The notes: generated by a model from the letters alone, not told the origin. A DNA stretch of 15,382 nucleotides from an uncultured Polymorphobacter sp. (GCA_937871645.1 CALMPZ010000226.1:1-15382), one strand, 5' to 3'; positions 6,314-13,645 are shown, numbered from the stretch's first letter. Numbers and translations are program-made.

Positions 6314-7501
6314 ATGTTGTACATGGCCGGGCATGTCGCGCGCGAGTATGTCGATAGCCTGGTTGGGCATCACGGCGATGCCAAACCTGTCAACCTTGAC
6401 CATCTGAAGGCGCAACTGGTCGACCTGCGCCAGTTCAAGCCGTTCGACATGGTCCGCATTTACGATGCCAGCCAGCGCATCGTGTTCGAACAACGCTACC
6501 GCAACCCCGAACAGCTCGTTCTGGTGGCGCCTCTCGCGGCCGGCGAACACCCGCAGGCATTGCCCGCGCACCGCGCTTTGCAACTGGCCAATCACGGTAT
6601 CGCGATCCAGAACTTCCGCGCGCTCGATGCCCGCGACGTCGGGGCTGCGCCGCCTGGCAGCGCTGTGATGGAGTTCACCGAGGTCGTTGAATCGGCCGAA
6701 AAGGCCCGCCTCGAAAAACTGGCATTTCTGGCAGCTTTGGTGGCAGCGGCGTTCGCAGCGCTGATCGGGCTGGTGGCCTATCCGGCGCTGGTTGCGGTGG
6801 TCGATCGCAACGCGGTGCTGGCCCGCCAGGTCGAGTTTGCCTATATCAACCTGCTCAAATCGCTGGGAATCGCCATTTCGCGGCGCGATTCGGATACCGG
6901 CGAACATTGCTACCGCACGACGCTGGTGGCGATCGCCATCGGCGAGCAGTTCGGGCTCGAACGCGTGCAGATGCGCGCGCTGATCGCCGGCAGCCTGCTC
7001 CACGACATAGGCAAAATCGCCATCGACGATGCGATCTTGCGCAAGCCGGGCAAGTTTACCCCCGAAGAAATGGCCATCATGCGCGGCCATGTCAAAGCCG
7101 GCGTCCATATAGCCGGCGAGCTGGAAATGGTCCCTGGAGCCGCCGATGTCGTGGCGTTTCATCACGAACGCTGGGACGGCAAGGGCTATCCCTATGGCAT
7201 GGCCGGGTCCAGCATCCCGCTGCTGGCGCGGATTTTTGCCGTTGCCGACGTGTTCGACGCGTTATGTGCGCGGCGCAAGTACAAGGAGCCATTTCCGTTC
7301 GACCGCGCCACTGCGCTGATCCGCGAAGGCGCCGGCACGCAATTCGATGCCGACGTCGTTGCGGCGTTTGTCCCCGTCGCTGCCGGGCTCTATGGCAGCA
7401 TCGAAAATCGCGACGAAGCCCAAACGCTCGCCATGCTCGACGCCAAGCTGGCGCAATATTTCAGCGGCGACGATGGGTTCGAGCTGGACGACAGACTCTA
7501 G
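6314..7501 (+). CDS. HD-GYP domain cyclic-di-GMP phosphodiesterase
   Basis: The 395-residue open part holds, from ATG 6314, an extracytoplasmic-type sensor region (about 1-135), a membrane helix (about 137-163, LAFLAALVAAAFAALIGLVAYP) and a C-terminal HD-GYP domain. The domain has TGEHCYRT (195-202), the metal-binding HDIGK (230-234), HHERWDGKGYP (283-293, the GYP signature) and ARIFAVADVFDAL (305-317). Such proteins degrade c-di-GMP and so promote motility over biofilm. The gene seems broken upstream: an in-frame TAG separates this frame from a first membrane helix starting at ATG 6203. Without that helix the sensor part would face the cytoplasm or the second helix would insert differently, so signal control may be lost while the catalytic motifs look intact. 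It is convergent with the lipid-transport operon, with 7 nt between stops. Confidence 0.85.
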   Translation: MLYMAGHVAREYVDSLVGHHGDAKPVNLDHLKAQLVDLRQFKPFDMVRIYDASQRIVFEQRYRNPEQLVLVAPLAAGEHPQALPAHRALQLANHGIAIQNFRALDARDVGAAPPGSAVMEFTEVVESAEKARLEKLAFLAALVAAAFAALIGLVAYPALVAVVDRNAVLARQVEFAYINLLKSLGIAISRRDSDTGEHCYRTTLVAIAIGEQFGLERVQMRALIAGSLLHDIGKIAIDDAILRKPGKFTPEEMAIMRGHVKAGVHIAGELEMVPGAADVVAFHHERWDGKGYPYGMAGSSIPLLARIFAVADVFDALCARRKYKEPFPFDRATALIREGAGTQFDADVVAAFVPVAAGLYGSIENRDEAQTLAMLDAKLAQYFSGDDGFELDDRL

Positions 7502-7508
7502 AGCGGTG

Positions 7509-8126
7509 CTAATTCTTCGCCTGCGCCACCCAGTCGGAGACATCACCCGCGACGCGGTTTGCGGCATCGTTGAGCGCGGCACCCACGACGGCTGGCGACT
7601 TGTCGGCGACAGGTGCGCTGGCGTCGAAGCGGCGTGCGGCGATCAACGTGCCGGTGCTGCTGTTGAGGACCGCATCATAGCGCACATTGACGTGCGGGTT
7701 GCCCAGCACGCGGACATCGAGCCCGAAGTCGGCGAGCGTGCCCGACAGCGTCATGTCGGCGCGCGGCGACGGCCCGCGCGGATCGATGACGATCAGCCCG
7801 CGCGCGACGATGGTGTCGGCGAGCACGCGGCGGAACAGCCGGTTGGGCTGTTCGGACCAGGTGGCGCCCACCAGATACTGCAGTTCGACATCGCCGACGG
7901 TGACGGGCAGCCGCAACGTCTGCAGCGCGCCGGCAGCGGCGGGCGGCAGCACCATAACAGTGACAGGCGTGGTGGCCGGCGCGGTGGCGACGGGCGTCGC
8001 GGTGGCGCGCAGGGTGAGCAGCATCGCCGGCGGTGCATCGTTGCCGCCGATCTGCACCAGCGGGCCGCACGATACGAGCAGCGCCAAAGTCGCGAGCAGC
8101 AGCGGAGCAGTGGTTATAGCGCGCAT
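7509..8126 (-). CDS. ABC-type transport auxiliary lipoprotein of the Mla-like system
   Basis: The 205-residue protein starts with a lipoprotein signal (MRAITTAPLLLATLALLVSC) with lipobox LVSC, so Cys20 should be acylated. The middle, with VTVMVLPP, LRLPVTVGDVELQYLVG, TWSEQPNRLFRRVLADTI and later RADMTLSGTLADF, fits the PF03886-type auxiliary lipoproteins that accompany MCE systems (PqiC-like). Such proteins are thought to link the periplasmic MCE part to the outer membrane. ATG 8126 lies one base after the TAA of the mlaD-like gene, so translation is coupled. It is the last gene of the operon. No MlaA or MlaC gene is seen nearby, so this lipoprotein may provide the outer-membrane contact. Assignment rests on position and overall pattern. 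Confidence 0.82.
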   Translation of the reverse strand: MRAITTAPLLLATLALLVSCGPLVQIGGNDAPPAMLLTLRATATPVATAPATTPVTVMVLPPAAAGALQTLRLPVTVGDVELQYLVGATWSEQPNRLFRRVLADTIVARGLIVIDPRGPSPRADMTLSGTLADFGLDVRVLGNPHVNVRYDAVLNSSTGTLIAARRFDASAPVADKSPAVVGAALNDAANRVAGDVSDWVAQAKN

Positions 8127-8127
8127 C

Positions 8128-9081
8128 TTACCTGGCCTTTGCGGGGTCGTAGTCGGGGAGGCGGCGGCCACCGATCAGCGCGCCTGCGGGGTCTTCGTCG
8201 AGCTTGGCGGCAACGGCACCAAGCTGCGACGTCACCTCGCGCATTTCGCGCAGCAGCGCGTTGGCGTCGGGGGCGATCTGGTTCGACAGCTGGTCGACGC
8301 CGGGTTGCGCGGCATCGAGCACGGCATCGAGCTTGCCGAGCGTGACATTGGCGCTGACCACGGTCTTGCGCAGGTCGGCAATCAACGGCCGCGCGTCCTC
8401 GGTCATCACGGCATTTGCGCTGCCCGACAGCTTTTCGACGGCGGCGGCAGCAGCGGTCGCGGCGGCGAGCGTCTTGCGCAATTCGGCGACCGAGGCGGCG
8501 ATTTCGGGGCCGCGATCGGCCAGACTGTCGGTCAGCCGGTTGGTATTGTGCAGAATGCCCTGCAGTGATTTCTGGTTCGCCGGGCTGAGCACTTCGTTCA
8601 AATGCTGCGTCAGTTCGGAAACGCGGTTGAGCAACTGCGGCGCGTCGGCGAGCAACTGGCCGAGCGTGCCCGGCCGTGACGGTATCAGCGGCGCGCCGAA
8701 CGGGCCATTTTCGGTGATGGGCTTTTCGCCGCGCATTGCGCCGGTCAGCTGGATCTGGCTGACGCCGGTGAAGCCGACGCCTTCGATGCCCGCGGTAACG
8801 CCCTCCAGAATTGGCACCTCGGCGCCGAGTTCGACGCGCACGCGCACCACTTCGGGCTGGTCGGGCACCAATGCGATGGTCTTGATCTGCCCGACGGGCA
8901 CGCCGTTGAACGCCACGGCGCTGCCAACTGCCAAGCCGCTTACCGACTGGCGGAACAGGATATCGTAAAGCTTCTTCTCGTCGCCCGAATAGCGCGCGAT
9001 CCACAGCACGAAGGCGAACAGCGCCACGGTCAGCGCGAGTGCGACAGCCCCGACCAGAACATAGCTGCTGCGCGTTTCCAC
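8128..9081 (-). CDS. mlaD: MlaD-like MCE-domain protein
   Basis: The 317-residue protein has an N-terminal membrane anchor (residues 8-28), a single MCE domain (about 38-117, with SGLAVGSAVAFNGVPVGQIK and GVGFTGVSQIQL), then a long helical region rich in Ala, Leu and Asn to about 290. MCE proteins form rings in the periplasm that carry phospholipids between membranes; the helical tail may form a channel or needle. It is longer than E. coli MlaD (about 180 residues), as usual in alphaproteobacteria. The start is GTG at 9081, whose G is also the last base of the TAG of the ATPase gene, so the two genes overlap by 1 nt. The anchor directly after the start supports this choice. Confidence 0.88.
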   Translation of the reverse strand: METRSSYVLVGAVALALTVALFAFVLWIARYSGDEKKLYDILFRQSVSGLAVGSAVAFNGVPVGQIKTIALVPDQPEVVRVRVELGAEVPILEGVTAGIEGVGFTGVSQIQLTGAMRGEKPITENGPFGAPLIPSRPGTLGQLLADAPQLLNRVSELTQHLNEVLSPANQKSLQGILHNTNRLTDSLADRGPEIAASVAELRKTLAAATAAAAAVEKLSGSANAVMTEDARPLIADLRKTVVSANVTLGKLDAVLDAAQPGVDQLSNQIAPDANALLREMREVTSQLGAVAAKLDEDPAGALIGGRRLPDYDPAKAR

Positions 9082-9884
9082 TATTCTTGCCCCTGTTCGT
9101 CCAACTGGTGGTGCGCCGCGCGCCCACGCGGTCCCTTGAAATAGGCCTGAACCCAGGGATGATCAAATTCGAGCAGCTCGTCGATGGTGCCGATCTTGAG
9201 CACCCTGCCGTCGCCGAGCACTGCCACCCTGTCACAGATGGCATAGAGTGTATCGAGGTCGTGCGTGATCAGGAAGACCGTCAGCCCGAGCGTGTCGCGC
9301 AGGGTCTTGATCAGCGTATCGAAATTCGCTGCCGAAATCGGGTCGAGCCCCGCCGTCGGCTCATCAAGGAACAGCAGCTCCGGGTCGAGCGACAGCGCGC
9401 GCGCGAGGCCGGCGCGCTTGCGCATGCCACCCGACAATTGTGACGGATACTTCGGCGCGGCATCGATCGGCAGCCCGACCATCGCGACCTTGTAGCCCGA
9501 AATCTCGTTCATCAGCGCTGGTGGCAGGTTGAAGAACTCACGCATCGGTACCTGGATATTCTCCGCCACGGTCAGCGTCGAAAACAGCGCGCCGTCCTGG
9601 AACAAGATGCCCCACTTGCGCCGAAGATCCTTTGCCGCGGCTTCGTCCAGACCGGCGGTGTCATGGCCGAGCACTTCGATGTGCCCGGCGCTGAACGGCT
9701 GCAAGCCGATGATTGAGCGCATCAGCACCGACTTGCCGGTGCCCGAGCCGCCGACAACACCGAGGATTTCGCCGCGCCTGACCTCGATATCGAGGTTCTC
9801 GTGGACGTGCTGCTCGCCGAAGATGTTGGTCAGCCCGGTGACGCGGATCACCGTGTCGCCGGCGGGTTTGCGCTGCCCATTCAT
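9081..9884 (-). CDS. mlaF: MlaF-like ABC transporter ATPase
   Basis: The 267-residue protein is a complete ABC ATPase. Walker A is GGSGTGKS (45-52), the Q-loop ILFQDGALF has Q96, the signature is LSGGMRKRAGLARAL (150-164), Walker B is LLFLDEPTAGLD (170-181) and the switch is LITHD with H208. LSGGMRKRAGLARAL and FQDGALFSTLTV are typical of the MlaF/Ttg2A branch. It powers lipid movement by the MlaE permease at the inner membrane. ATG 9884 is chosen because it gives a normal-length N-terminus 13 nt after the permease stop; an upstream start at 9941 would add 19 residues that overlap the permease gene and look non-native. The ribosome site is weak, suggesting coupling to mlaE. Confidence 0.92.
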   Translation of the reverse strand: MNGQRKPAGDTVIRVTGLTNIFGEQHVHENLDIEVRRGEILGVVGGSGTGKSVLMRSIIGLQPFSAGHIEVLGHDTAGLDEAAAKDLRRKWGILFQDGALFSTLTVAENIQVPMREFFNLPPALMNEISGYKVAMVGLPIDAAPKYPSQLSGGMRKRAGLARALSLDPELLFLDEPTAGLDPISAANFDTLIKTLRDTLGLTVFLITHDLDTLYAICDRVAVLGDGRVLKIGTIDELLEFDHPWVQAYFKGPRGRAAHHQLDEQGQE

Positions 9885-9897
9885 GCGAAATAGCCAA

Positions 9898-11028
9898 TCA
9901 TCCGAAATCAATCGCGGTGAAGAACACGGCAAAGAACGCATCGAGCACGATGACGAGGAAAATCGACTGCACCACCGCCTGCGTCGTCCGGTCGCCGACC
10001 GATTCGGCGTTGTCGCTGACCTGCATGCCCTGGAAGCAGCCGGTGATGGCGATGGCGACGCCGAACACCGGCGCCTTGATCAGCCCGATATAGACGTCGT
10101 GGATCGGCACGACTTCCTGCAACCGCGCCGCAAACGACGCCGGCGGGATGCCCATCGCGATCCAGACATAGAGCCCGCCGCCGACGATCGCCATGACCGA
10201 GCCATAGAACGACAGCAGCACCATCATCAGCGACATGGCGATGACGCGCGGCAGCACCAGCACTTCGGTCGGCGACATGCCGATCGAGCGCATCGCATCG
10301 ATTTCCTGCCCCAGCTTCATCGAACCGATCTGCGCGGCAAAGGCGCTGCCCGACCGGCCCGCCACCATGATCGCGGTCAGCAGCACGCCCATTTCGCGCA
10401 TTGTCGAACGGCCGATGAGATTGACGACGAAAATGTCGGCACCGAACTGGCGCAACTGCACCGCCCCCTGTTGCGCAACGACAATGCCGACAAGGAACAG
10501 CAATAGCCCGATGATGCCGAGTGCATTGAGCCCGACGACTTCCATCTGGTGAATGACGGCGTTCCAGCGCAGCGGCCGGCGTTCGAACACGGTTTGCGCC
10601 GCCACCGTCAGCGTCATCCCGACAAACGCCAGAAAGTTGCCGAGCGTGTGCACCGCGTTGATCAGCGAGCCGCCGATCAGGTCGAGCCGGTGCAGCAGCC
10701 GGTTGGGCATCGCCGGGCGAATTTCGCAGCTGGTATCGTTTGCCGCGATTTCGTCGATCAACAGTTTCGCGGCGGGCGAGGCGTTTGCGATTTGCGCGCT
10801 GGCGCCCGATGCCTGCCAGTCGCGCAGCAGGCGGTGGACCATCCAGGCCCCGACAGTGTCGATGCGCACGACACCACCAAGGTCGATGGTCAGCGGCCGC
10901 TGGTCGGGCTGCAAGGCCTGGAACGCCGGCACGACGCTGCCGACATGCTTGATGGTCAGCCGTCCGGAAATCGCCAGCCGGCGGCCGCCGTCGGTTATCA
11001 CATCGTCAAGTTGCGCAGCATTCGGCAT
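9898..11028 (-). CDS. mlaE: MlaE-like permease with N-terminal STAS domain
   Basis: The 376-residue protein joins a STAS domain (about 1-100; TIDLGGVVRIDTVGAWMV at 47-64) to an MlaE permease (about 125-376). The permease part has the family pattern AGRSGSAFAAQIGSMKLGQEIDAM followed by GMSPTEVLVLPRVIA and several membrane helices. E. coli keeps the STAS subunit (MlaB) separate; here it is fused, so the operon needs no mlaB. The usual serine of the STAS signature is Thr57, which could still be phosphorylated. With MlaF it forms the inner-membrane engine of phospholipid transport. ATG 11028 is preferred over a longer frame to 11295, because that would run through the divergent HAD gene and encode low-complexity sequence. 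The ribosome site is not strong, so the exact start is uncertain. It is the first gene of the operon, divergent from the HAD gene (78 nt gap). Confidence 0.88.
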   Translation of the reverse strand: MPNAAQLDDVITDGGRRLAISGRLTIKHVGSVVPAFQALQPDQRPLTIDLGGVVRIDTVGAWMVHRLLRDWQASGASAQIANASPAAKLLIDEIAANDTSCEIRPAMPNRLLHRLDLIGGSLINAVHTLGNFLAFVGMTLTVAAQTVFERRPLRWNAVIHQMEVVGLNALGIIGLLLFLVGIVVAQQGAVQLRQFGADIFVVNLIGRSTMREMGVLLTAIMVAGRSGSAFAAQIGSMKLGQEIDAMRSIGMSPTEVLVLPRVIAMSLMMVLLSFYGSVMAIVGGGLYVWIAMGIPPASFAARLQEVVPIHDVYIGLIKAPVFGVAIAITGCFQGMQVSDNAESVGDRTTQAVVQSIFLVIVLDAFFAVFFTAIDFG

Positions 11029-11106
11029 CGGTAAAAGCTGGCCTACTTCATCCACGCGGTAAAGGCCAACTTGCGTTGCCGGCGACGGGTCGCCATTGCT
11101 GGGCCG

Positions 11107-11766
11107 ATGCAATCCCTCGCCGTCTATGACCTCGACAAGACCATCACGCACCGTGCGACCTATGCCGCGTGGCTGCTGTTCTGGGCCCGGCGGCGCGCGC
11201 CGTGGCGGCTGTTGCTGGTGCCGCTGAGCGCAGTGGCGGGGTTGCTCTATGTGCTCAAGCTGGTCGACCGCGCCCGGCTCAAGACAATCAACCACGCGCT
11301 ACTGATGGGTCGCACCAGCGTGGCGACGGTGGCTGCGGAAGCGGCGGTGTTCGCCGCGCGGCAGATCGCGACCAACGTTCGCGGCGGTGCGCTGGCACAA
11401 ATCGCCGCCGACCGTGCCGAAGGCCGGCGCATTGTCATCGCCACCGCTTCCTATGCATTCTACGCGCGCGCCATCGGTGCGGCACTGGGCATCGACGATG
11501 TCATCGGCACGCGCGCGGCCATCGCCGGCACGACGCTGCTGCCGCAAATCGACGGTGAAAACTGCTACGCTGGCGCCAAGCGCGCGATGGTTGAGGACTG
11601 GCTCGGCGCACACGCACTGACCGGCGCGCCGATGCGGTTTTATTCGGATCATCCATCCGACGCGCCGATGTTCGAACTGGCCGACACGGCAATCGCGGCG
11701 AACCCCAACCGCGCGCTGCGGGTGTTGGCGCAGGCGCGTGGCTGGGCGGTTGTCGACTGGGAATAG
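11107..11766 (+). CDS. HAD-IB family phosphatase
   Basis: The 219-residue protein has the haloacid dehalogenase phosphatase motifs. Motif I is DLDKT (D8, D10, T12), motif II is in VIATASYAFYA, the lysine of motif III is in the region of YAGAKRAMV and motif IV is YSDHPSDAPM. The insert between motifs I and II has a hydrophobic stretch (about 33-55) typical of HAD-IB (SerB-like) proteins and may touch the membrane. The family dephosphorylates small molecules; some relatives are fused to acyltransferases of phospholipid synthesis, so a lipid-phosphate substrate is possible here next to the lipid transport operon (inference). ATG 11107 puts motif I seven residues from the start, as normal; an earlier frame start at 11071 adds a poor leader. 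It is divergent from mlaE and convergent with the protease gene. Confidence 0.85.
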   Translation: MQSLAVYDLDKTITHRATYAAWLLFWARRRAPWRLLLVPLSAVAGLLYVLKLVDRARLKTINHALLMGRTSVATVAAEAAVFAARQIATNVRGGALAQIAADRAEGRRIVIATASYAFYARAIGAALGIDDVIGTRAAIAGTTLLPQIDGENCYAGAKRAMVEDWLGAHALTGAPMRFYSDHPSDAPMFELADTAIAANPNRALRVLAQARGWAVVDWE

Positions 11767-11772
11767 GTGAAA

Positions 11773-11842
11773 GGCCTCAGACGGGCAGGGCCTTGGCCCT
11801 GCACCCATGAGTCCGCAGGGGCAAGCCCCTCCGGCGGAGGCT
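11773..11842. repeat. Diverged inverted pair of the intergenic repeat
   Basis: The left unit (11773-11807) reads GGCCTCAGACGGGCAGG, core hairpin GCAGGGCC-TT-GGCCCTGC, then CACCCA. The right unit (11811-11842) is an opposite-facing, more diverged copy with core AGGGGC-AA-GCCCCT and end CCGGCGGAGGC. The outer ends can pair (GCCTC with GAGGC and, with two mismatches, 9 of 11 bases), giving a three-branched structure. The core stems differ in sequence from the copy at 1292 but still pair. Confidence 0.75.
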
Positions 11843-11846
11843 TTTT
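11774..11846 (+). terminator. Likely terminator of the HAD gene, built from the repeat pair
   Basis: The outer stem of the repeat pair closes at GGAGGC and is followed at once by TTTTT (11842-11846) on the plus strand, 8 nt after the HAD stop codon begins the structure. This is an intrinsic-terminator layout, although the stem is long and branched. It may also slow transcripts from the convergent protease gene. Confidence 0.5.
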
Positions 11847-11850
11847 CGAT

Positions 11851-13044
11851 CTAGGCGACAGCTACCCGGCGGCGACGCAGCGCGCCGCCCACCATGCCGA
11901 AGCCGGCAATCATCATCGCCCAGCTCGCCGGTTCGGGGACGTTGGCGATCGCCGCGCGGTAAACCGCGTTGGTTGTGCTGAGATAGGTGTAGCCGGCGTT
12001 GCTGACGACATTGACAGAAGTGTTCCAGCCGATGGCATCGAACGCCGCAAGGTCGAGCGCGGTAATCGTGCCGCGCTGGCCGTAGCTGATCGTCGGATCC
12101 ATCAGGCCGAGTTGGGTGGCACCCGACGCGGCATCCTTCCAGTGCGATGCCTGGCGGCCGTCGCCGTTATAGGCACCGGTCGAGAAATAGGCGCCGCCGT
12201 ACGCCGTGGCGCCGCCGTCGACCGAGAAATAGCTCGGCGTCTTGACCGACCAGTCGAGCACCGGCGCGGTGCCGACGACGAGGTTGCCCGGGTCGCTACT
12301 ATAGCGGAACATGTCGAGCACGCTGCCGGTGGCATAGTTGTTGAGGTTGATGTTGCTCGACCGGCCCGGCCCGCTCGGGCCGCCGTAATAGTCGTAGGTG
12401 TCGACGCCGCTGATGAAGCCCAGCGCATGGCCGATTTCGTGGATGGCGACGCCGATGAAGTCCATCTTGCCGGCGGTGACGCCGTCATCGGGGTTGAAAT
12501 CGAACGCGAACGCCGAACTGAAGGTGATCGACGCATCGGCACCGGCCGCGACAGCGTAGCCGAGCGCCTTGAGGTTGGCACTGGTCGCGACGATGTTCTT
12601 GTTGTTGACGCTGGTGTCGGTGTCATAGACCTTTGACGCGGTGTTGACGCCGGCCTTGGTCGCGGCCTTTTTATAGCCCGAGGTGATGACCTTGAGCGCG
12701 CCGTTCGTCAGCGTCGGCATGTGCGACGTCGCCAGCGTATCGAGCGCCGAGGCCTTGTTGGCGAGCAACTGCGTCTGGATCGAGGTCGCGGTGGTTGAAA
12801 GCTGGCGGCTGCCGGTCGAACCGATGATGCCTGCACCCAGCGCGCTATAGCCGACGTTGAGGTCGACGGTGACATTGTTGGTCAGGGCTGCTTCCCAGAA
12901 GGCAGCGGCGGCCTTGAAGCCGGTTTCGGCCTGGCTGCCGGCGGTGACACCACCGGTATTGGTCAGCCTGATGACCATGGCCTGCGCCGGCTGTGCGGCA
13001 ACGGCGATGGCGAGCAATGACGCGAGTCGGAATCCTGCTTTCAT
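11851..13044 (-). CDS. Secreted PEP-CTERM zinc metalloprotease (NF038122-like)
   Basis: The 397-residue protein has a signal peptide (1-22, AQPAQA before the cut), a protease region with HEIGHALGFISG (zinc ligands H202 and H206, catalytic E203), and LMDP (314-317) as a likely Met-turn. At the C-terminus VPEPASWAMMIAGFGMVG plus an RRRR cluster forms a PEP-CTERM sorting tag of sphingomonad type. Position 11 of the zinc motif is Ser212, not the His or Asp of classic metzincins; D215 or another residue may be the third ligand. The tag should hold the protein in the membrane until an exosortase system processes it; no exosortase is encoded here. The substrate is unknown. AGGGA stands 8 nt before ATG 13044. 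The gene is probably transcribed alone or after the small lipoprotein gene (74 nt upstream). Confidence 0.87.
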   Translation of the reverse strand: MKAGFRLASLLAIAVAAQPAQAMVIRLTNTGGVTAGSQAETGFKAAAAFWEAALTNNVTVDLNVGYSALGAGIIGSTGSRQLSTTATSIQTQLLANKASALDTLATSHMPTLTNGALKVITSGYKKAATKAGVNTASKVYDTDTSVNNKNIVATSANLKALGYAVAAGADASITFSSAFAFDFNPDDGVTAGKMDFIGVAIHEIGHALGFISGVDTYDYYGGPSGPGRSSNINLNNYATGSVLDMFRYSSDPGNLVVGTAPVLDWSVKTPSYFSVDGGATAYGGAYFSTGAYNGDGRQASHWKDAASGATQLGLMDPTISYGQRGTITALDLAAFDAIGWNTSVNVVSNAGYTYLSTTNAVYRAAIANVPEPASWAMMIAGFGMVGGALRRRRVAVA

Positions 13045-13118
13045 GGTAAACTTCCCTGCTGCACGACCCCGCTGGCAATCGACACCATTTGCAGCGTCAA
13101 TGCAAGACCGGGAATTTA

Positions 13119-13538
13119 CTACATGCAGCGGATCAATTTGGCGCGGCGGCCCTGCGTCAGCGTGTAGCTGGTCATGCGCTCGGCGCCGGCGGGCTGGACC
13201 TGCAGGATCATCGTGCTGCCGCTGACGCTGCCGACATAGTTTGCGGCGACCGTCAGCGGTTTGGCGTCGGCATCCTGCGGGCCGGGCGCAAACACTTCGT
13301 GCGTGCCGGTGGCGGTGAATTCGCCGTTGCTATTGGGGTGGACGGCGCCCTTTATGGAGCCGGCCGCGCAGTCATAGGCGAGCGTGCCGCCGTCGGCGGT
13401 CAGCGTCAGGTTGAGCCCGCGACCGCCCCAGTCGCCGGTCAGCGGCGGGCCGGATGCCTGGGTTGCGGCGCAGGCCATGACGGTCAATCCTCCCAGAACG
13501 GCAATCAGACTTGTCCGCGCGACGTTGAACCGGGTCAT
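13119..13538 (-). CDS. Small exported lipoprotein of unknown function
   Basis: The 139-residue protein begins with a lipoprotein signal (MTRFNVARTSLIAVLGGLTV then MAC as lipobox end), so the Cys at residue 23 should carry lipid. The mature part has LTGDWGG, LNLTLTADGGTLAYDCAAG, GTHEVFAPGPQ and YTLTQGRRAKLIRC. This strand-rich pattern, with two further cysteines that could pair, resembles a small hypothetical family I associate with Caulobacter and sphingomonads. No function is known to me. The start at 13538 is fixed by GGAGAGA just upstream; a start at 13553 would add five residues. It sits between the two PEP-CTERM genes, 74 nt before the protease. Confidence 0.8.
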   Translation of the reverse strand: MTRFNVARTSLIAVLGGLTVMACAATQASGPPLTGDWGGRGLNLTLTADGGTLAYDCAAGSIKGAVHPNSNGEFTATGTHEVFAPGPQDADAKPLTVAANYVGSVSGSTMILQVQPAGAERMTSYTLTQGRRAKLIRCM

Positions 13539-13541
13539 GCG

Positions 13542-13548
13542 TCTCTCC
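13542..13548 (-). promoter_or_regulatory. Ribosome binding site of the small lipoprotein gene
   Basis: GGAGAGA on the minus strand lies 3 nt (6 nt from its GGAG core) before ATG 13538. It decides against the in-frame start at 13553. Confidence 0.65.
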
Positions 13549-13575
13549 GCCAAATTTTTGCAGCGATGCTAACAC

Positions 13576-13607
13576 AAAAGGGGCGGTGCAACCTAATGCA
13601 CCGCCCC
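13576..13607 (-). terminator. Intrinsic terminator of the large PEP-CTERM gene
   Basis: On the minus strand an 11-bp perfect stem (GGGGCGGTGCA with TGCACCGCCCC, loop of 6) is followed by TTTT. It begins about 40 nt past the TAA/TGA end of the gene at 13646. It separates that gene from the small lipoprotein gene, so the latter probably has its own promoter between 13539 and 13575 or depends on read-through. Confidence 0.85.
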
Positions 13608-13645
13608 CCTGTGTCAGACCAACCGGAGTTGGCTGGCGCTTTGGC

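Noticed and set aside
6125..7165. Long minus-strand open frame opposite the HD-GYP gene
   Set aside because: Antisense shadow in GC-rich DNA; the translation has no recognisable motif, while the plus strand has complete HD-GYP signatures.
9529..10506. Plus-strand open frame of 325 codons across mlaF and mlaE
   Set aside because: It spans two well-supported genes on the other strand and encodes His/Arg/Asp-rich low-complexity sequence.
11029..11295. N-terminal extension of the STAS-MlaE protein to 11295
   Set aside because: It would overlap the divergent HAD gene and encodes Gln/Pro/Arg-rich sequence unlike any STAS protein.
11767..12636. Plus-strand open frame opposite the PEP-CTERM protease
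   Set aside because: It begins in the repeat region and mirrors a gene with signal peptide, HExxH motif and sorting tag.
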